NCBI RefSeq assembly: GCF_017161565.1
Contig: NZ_CP066796.1
Span: 2,852,001 to 2,916,000, forward strand
Direction: 5' to 3'
DNA from: Erwinia amylovora
GTDB taxonomy: Bacteria; Pseudomonadota; Gammaproteobacteria; Enterobacterales; Enterobacteriaceae
DNA length: 64,000 bases
Made by a program: the position numbers and the translations under genes. Of the stretch, positions 60,635 to 64,000 are shown one piece after another (the stretch's first letter is position 1; every line of letters begins with the position of its first letter). Below the pieces are notes generated by a model. It searched no databases and was not told where the DNA came from. It saw only the letters and a program-made list of their open reading frames with translations.

Positions 60635-62138
60635 TGTGTTCTCCTTGCGGTTGAAGTTTGGCCAGGCTGCTCGTCAGATATCTTCTGGCCTGCGCCAGCG
60701 AGCAGATTAATTTCGGATGGTGGGCATAGGGCGCGCTAAGGTCGTTAAACAGCTGCAGACACAGCTGCCGCTGCTGCGTCTGGAATTGCGCAAGCTGTGG
60801 CAGCGGGGATTGGAAATCGATCTGCGCCAGTAAATTCAGCACCCGCGCCTGACTTTGCCGGTAATACGGGGCATCAACCTTTTCATGCAGCGCAACGCCA
60901 GCCCCCTTAATCCCGCTCTCTTTTGCGCCTTCGGCAAAAATCCATAACGCCGTGCGCAGCACCTTGCGGTATTCCAGCCCGAGGGTAACAATCTCGTTTA
61001 TCACCGGCATGGCGTGCTGCCAGCCGTGATTAATCTGCAGCACCTCATGGCGGCGCTCAATAATTGAAGCCTGATTATTGCGGTAGCCGCCGATCATCAG
61101 GCGTAATGCCCGCCCCCCGCTCAGCATGCGCGCCTGCCCGACCGTGGTCGCCACCCGGCGCCCCTCCTGCTGTTTATTGACCTGTTGCTCGATCAGCAGA
61201 CGGCCGATCTGCGTCCATGACGGGGCTGGCGTACTGAACGCCATATAACGCCACTCCACCTGCCCTTTCTTGATTTGCTGGATCAGCGGAGAGTGCGGAT
61301 GCAGCCACAGGCCATTGACGGTAAAGTTGAATTTCTCTTTCAGAAAGCTGCAATAACGCTGGCTGGCCGACCGCCCACAGGCGCTGCACTGCCCCGCGCC
61401 GTCCGGCGGACTGAGCTTAATATGGGCCGGTTGCCAGAACAGCCCGCGCGCCAGGCCGATACTGCTGCCGGCAATCACCTCTTCCTTTTTTATCGGCTGC
61501 TGCCAGGTAAACGGCTGCGCCCGCTGCTCGCGCCAGCCGGGGCAGAACTGATCCAGCGTGGTTTCACTCAACACGTTGAACCAGATGGTGGTGCGCAAAC
61601 AGTCCCCCTGCACCAGCGTGGTCACCGGAGAGCCGCCGCGTAAGCCGCTCTTAAACCCGCCGCCGAAACCCGGCGCATTACAGGCCTGGTTAAATAAGGC
61701 AATCGCCGTGCAGCCGCCGCACAGCGCCTTGCCCTGGCCGGGCTGGTTGACGAAAGCACCACTGGTGGAACCGGTTAACCCGACCAGCAGCTTATCCATC
61801 CCGGTCACCTCTTTCGCCGCCACGCCTTTTACCTGCATAAATGGCTGCTGCGGATGGTTGAGATCAAACGCCTGTTGCCAACCGGCAACGCCATCGGCAA
61901 ACTCCCCGGCGCTCAGCGGTTGGCGTATTCGCTGGATCAGCTGCTGCGCGTCAGACGGCATCCACAGCGTTTGTAACAGGCAGATCAGCAGCTGAAAGGT
62001 GGCCATTTCCATATCATCACGCGGCAGCGCCACCAGCCAGCGCTGTCCGTTGCATAACAGCGTTTGTAAGGTGATTTGCTGGCATGCGCCGCCGCCCAGC
62101 GGGCGCACGGGGATCCAGTCATCGGTCAATAAATTCAT
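60615..62138 (-). CDS. cse1: Cascade large subunit Cse1 (CasA)
   Basis: 507 residues (E. coli 502). It begins MNLLTDDWIPVRPLGGG, the usual Cse1 N-terminus, and contains the zinc-type cysteines CSACGR with a later C. Cse1 recognises the PAM and recruits Cas3. It overlaps the cas3 stop by four bases, so the operon cas3-cse1-cse2-cas7-cas5-cas6e is tightly coupled here. Confidence 0.95.
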   Translation of the reverse strand: MNLLTDDWIPVRPLGGGACQQITLQTLLCNGQRWLVALPRDDMEMATFQLLICLLQTLWMPSDAQQLIQRIRQPLSAGEFADGVAGWQQAFDLNHPQQPFMQVKGVAAKEVTGMDKLLVGLTGSTSGAFVNQPGQGKALCGGCTAIALFNQACNAPGFGGGFKSGLRGGSPVTTLVQGDCLRTTIWFNVLSETTLDQFCPGWREQRAQPFTWQQPIKKEEVIAGSSIGLARGLFWQPAHIKLSPPDGAGQCSACGRSASQRYCSFLKEKFNFTVNGLWLHPHSPLIQQIKKGQVEWRYMAFSTPAPSWTQIGRLLIEQQVNKQQEGRRVATTVGQARMLSGGRALRLMIGGYRNNQASIIERRHEVLQINHGWQHAMPVINEIVTLGLEYRKVLRTALWIFAEGAKESGIKGAGVALHEKVDAPYYRQSQARVLNLLAQIDFQSPLPQLAQFQTQQRQLCLQLFNDLSAPYAHHPKLICSLAQARRYLTSSLAKLQPQGEHIDGAAV

Positions 62139-64000
62139 CCTGTCTTCTCCATTCCCTCGTGGTGACTGTAAGTAAAGTGATGCTGACCTTTCCCGGCAAA
62201 CCCGGCTTTTCCAGCAACGAAATGCCCCGGCAGCCAGATAACGCCCTGCTCATCCATCGGCTGCAGAAAAGCACCCAGCCAGCCGTGCGGAACGTTGACC
62301 CGGTTCAACGCCAGCGCCTCCGGGCGGGCAAACTCCGCCAGCCGATCCAGCTGCTGACCATCCAGCAGCACCCTGCCGTGTTCGCTGTCAAAATAAGGGA
62401 TCACCGCCAGGCTCATCTCGCCGTCACGGGTCAGGGCGCGTACGGCATGATCGTTGTCAGAAAACGGCGTGGCGTACTCCGCCTGTTTTAGCATCTGGCG
62501 GGCGCTGGCCCGCTTCTCAAACTCTTTCTGCTCCCAGTCCTGATAGCCCTCCTGCACCCAGCCGGGTTCTGCATCATCGGCTTCGGGGCGGTAGGCACTT
62601 TCGATCCACTGCCGCCAGGCGGCCGGAAACGGCAGCGGCGTAGCGCCCTGTGCTTCAATCAGCTGCTGGGTACGCCACATCACGCGGGTGTTGCCGTAGA
62701 TATAGCCGCTGCGCCCATAGCCTTCGGCATCCGGCAGCAGTACCGTCAGCATCGGCTGGCTGAAACCGGCCGGACGGCGGTTGCGCTGATGGCGATGTAA
62801 GCGCCCGCTACGCTGAAACAGCAAGTCCACCGGGCACAGCTGGGTGATCAGCCAGTCGAAATCGACATCCAGTGACTGCTCAACCACCTGGGTGGCGACC
62901 AGAATGCGTCCCTGCTGCCGGTTCCCGTGGGGGCCAAAGCACTCCAGCACCTGCTGCTCTTTGGCAATGCGATCGGTCAGGGTAAAACGCGCATGGAACA
63001 GCATCACCTCTGCCTGGCCGTATGCACTGAGCCGTTGCCAGGTTTTCTGCGCAACATCCACCAGGTTACAAATCAGGCAAACCTGAGCGCCCGCAGCGGC
63101 GGCGGCCATCATCTGCTGCAATAGCAGATCATCAGGTTCGCCGCCGGCCAGATAGCGGGGTTGCAGCAGCAGAGCGCTTTCAGCGGGCAGATGTTCGGGG
63201 GTAGCGGACAGATCAAAATGCAGCTGCTGGCGTTGCCCGCGCCAGGTGACCAGCGGATAAGCTGAAGAGAGTTCAGCAGCAGGATCCCCCGGGTAAGTGT
63301 TTAGCAGACGCTGTTTAAGGTGCGCGGGCAGCGTAGCGGACAGCAGCAGCGCACTCTGGCCGGCGGCAGACTGCGCCCGCAGCACCGCTTCCAGCAGGCC
63401 ATACATGTAACTGTCGTAAGCGTGCACCTCATCCACCAGCAGCACGCTGCGCCCAAGACCAAAACCACGGATAAAACGGTGTTTAACCGGCAGCACCGAA
63501 ATCAGCACCTGATCGACAGTACACACGCCGATTTGCCCGAGAAATGCGCGTTTATTGCCACGGCTCAGCCATTCACAGCACTGCGCCCAGCCCTCTTCAG
63601 CCTGCTGCACGTTAGCAGCGCGCTGCTTTACCGCGTCAAAAGCCGGATTAAAGCGCGCATAGCCATGTGCCAGAATAAAGTTAGGCCGATCGAAAAGCTG
63701 AACGGCCAGGCGTTCAAGGCGGGCATACATGGCGTTGGCCGTGGCCTGAGTGGGCAGGGCAAAAATAATGCTGTCGGCCTGGCCGCTGGCCAGCAGGCGC
63801 CAGGCAAAGGCCAGCGCCGCCTCGGTTTTACCCGAACCGGTGGGCGCTTCAATTAACGTCAGGCCTGGCTGTTCCGGCAGACGGTCGACCAGCGTTTGCA
63901 GCTGGCGGGGGGCATGCCCTTTTTCCAGCAGCGCAGCAACCCCGGACCAGGGTTTTATCTGCGCCACCAGGCCGCTGCGCTCCAGCACGATGGCGGCATC
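62135..64000 (-). CDS. cas3: CRISPR helicase/nuclease Cas3 (N-terminal part beyond window)
   Basis: Open to the window edge: the frame continues through GTG and GAT-GCC-GCC-ATC codons up to base 64000, so about 620 C-terminal residues are seen. Visible: Walker A APTGSGKTEAAL, DEVHAYD (DExH), LLSATLP, ILVATQVVEQSLDVDFD, and QRSGRLHRHQR (motif VI), then the C-terminal domain. The HD nuclease domain, required for target degradation, lies outside and cannot be judged. A methionine at 63988 is internal, not the start. Confidence 0.95.
   Translation of the reverse strand, partial: DAAIVLERSGLVAQIKPWSGVAALLEKGHAPRQLQTLVDRLPEQPGLTLIEAPTGSGKTEAALAFAWRLLASGQADSIIFALPTQATANAMYARLERLAVQLFDRPNFILAHGYARFNPAFDAVKQRAANVQQAEEGWAQCCEWLSRGNKRAFLGQIGVCTVDQVLISVLPVKHRFIRGFGLGRSVLLVDEVHAYDSYMYGLLEAVLRAQSAAGQSALLLSATLPAHLKQRLLNTYPGDPAAELSSAYPLVTWRGQRQQLHFDLSATPEHLPAESALLLQPRYLAGGEPDDLLLQQMMAAAAAGAQVCLICNLVDVAQKTWQRLSAYGQAEVMLFHARFTLTDRIAKEQQVLECFGPHGNRQQGRILVATQVVEQSLDVDFDWLITQLCPVDLLFQRSGRLHRHQRNRRPAGFSQPMLTVLLPDAEGYGRSGYIYGNTRVMWRTQQLIEAQGATPLPFPAAWRQWIESAYRPEADDAEPGWVQEGYQDWEQKEFEKRASARQMLKQAEYATPFSDNDHAVRALTRDGEMSLAVIPYFDSEHGRVLLDGQQLDRLAEFARPEALALNRVNVPHGWLGAFLQPMDEQGVIWLPGHFVAGKAGFAGKGQHHFTYSHHEGMEKTG

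Overview
The window is a chromosomal segment of an enterobacterium, most likely an Erwinia of the amylovora/pyrifoliae group. I infer this from near E. coli-level identity of the housekeeping proteins in E. coli-like gene order, from the pairing of type I-E and type I-F CRISPR repeats typical of that genus, and from the accessory genes. No database search was run, so the species is an inference.

Layout. 1-18.8 kb is a conserved backbone: rpsB (stop codon cut by the window edge), map, glnD, dapD, yaeH, degP, dgt, mtn, a small secreted protein, erpA, hemL, and the hydroxamate siderophore cluster fhuBDC followed by a fhuA broken by two stops and a frameshift. 18.9-25.6 kb is an accessory block inserted between fhuA and mrcB, which are neighbours in E. 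coli. It holds a relBE locus with an intact antitoxin and a doubly disabled toxin, a SymE-like gene, and an eagR-rhs-immunity unit encoding a T6SS-type PAAR/Rhs effector with an HNH-type nuclease tip. 25.7-42.8 kb returns to backbone: mrcB, hrpB, thpR, sfsA, dksA, gluQ, pcnB, folK, panBCD, yadGH, can, hpt, then a cystathionine gamma-synthase-family enzyme.

42.8-45.0 kb is a second accessory patch, A/T-rich, with a LuxR-type regulator and an orphan six-repeat type I-F CRISPR array. 45.1-52.2 kb is backbone again: cueO, yacC, speE, speD, yacL, acnB. From 52.2 kb to the end is a third accessory region: a palindrome plus strong ribosome-binding site, a ToxR-like membrane regulator overlapping a small membrane-anchored partner, a 35-repeat type I-E array, and a complete cas2-cas1-cas6e-cas5e-cas7e-cse2-cse1 set leading into cas3, whose N-terminal part lies beyond the window.

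Functional links: PanB, PanC and PanD make pantothenate; SpeD supplies the aminopropyl donor used by SpeE; FhuC, FhuD and FhuB form one inner-membrane importer whose local receptor is dead; the cas operon runs toward its array, with the leader between cas2 and the first repeat. The most interesting items are the ToxR/ToxS-like pair beside the CRISPR locus, the ThpR protein lacking a catalytic histidine, the relBE remnant, the orphan I-F array and the polymorphic Rhs toxin unit.
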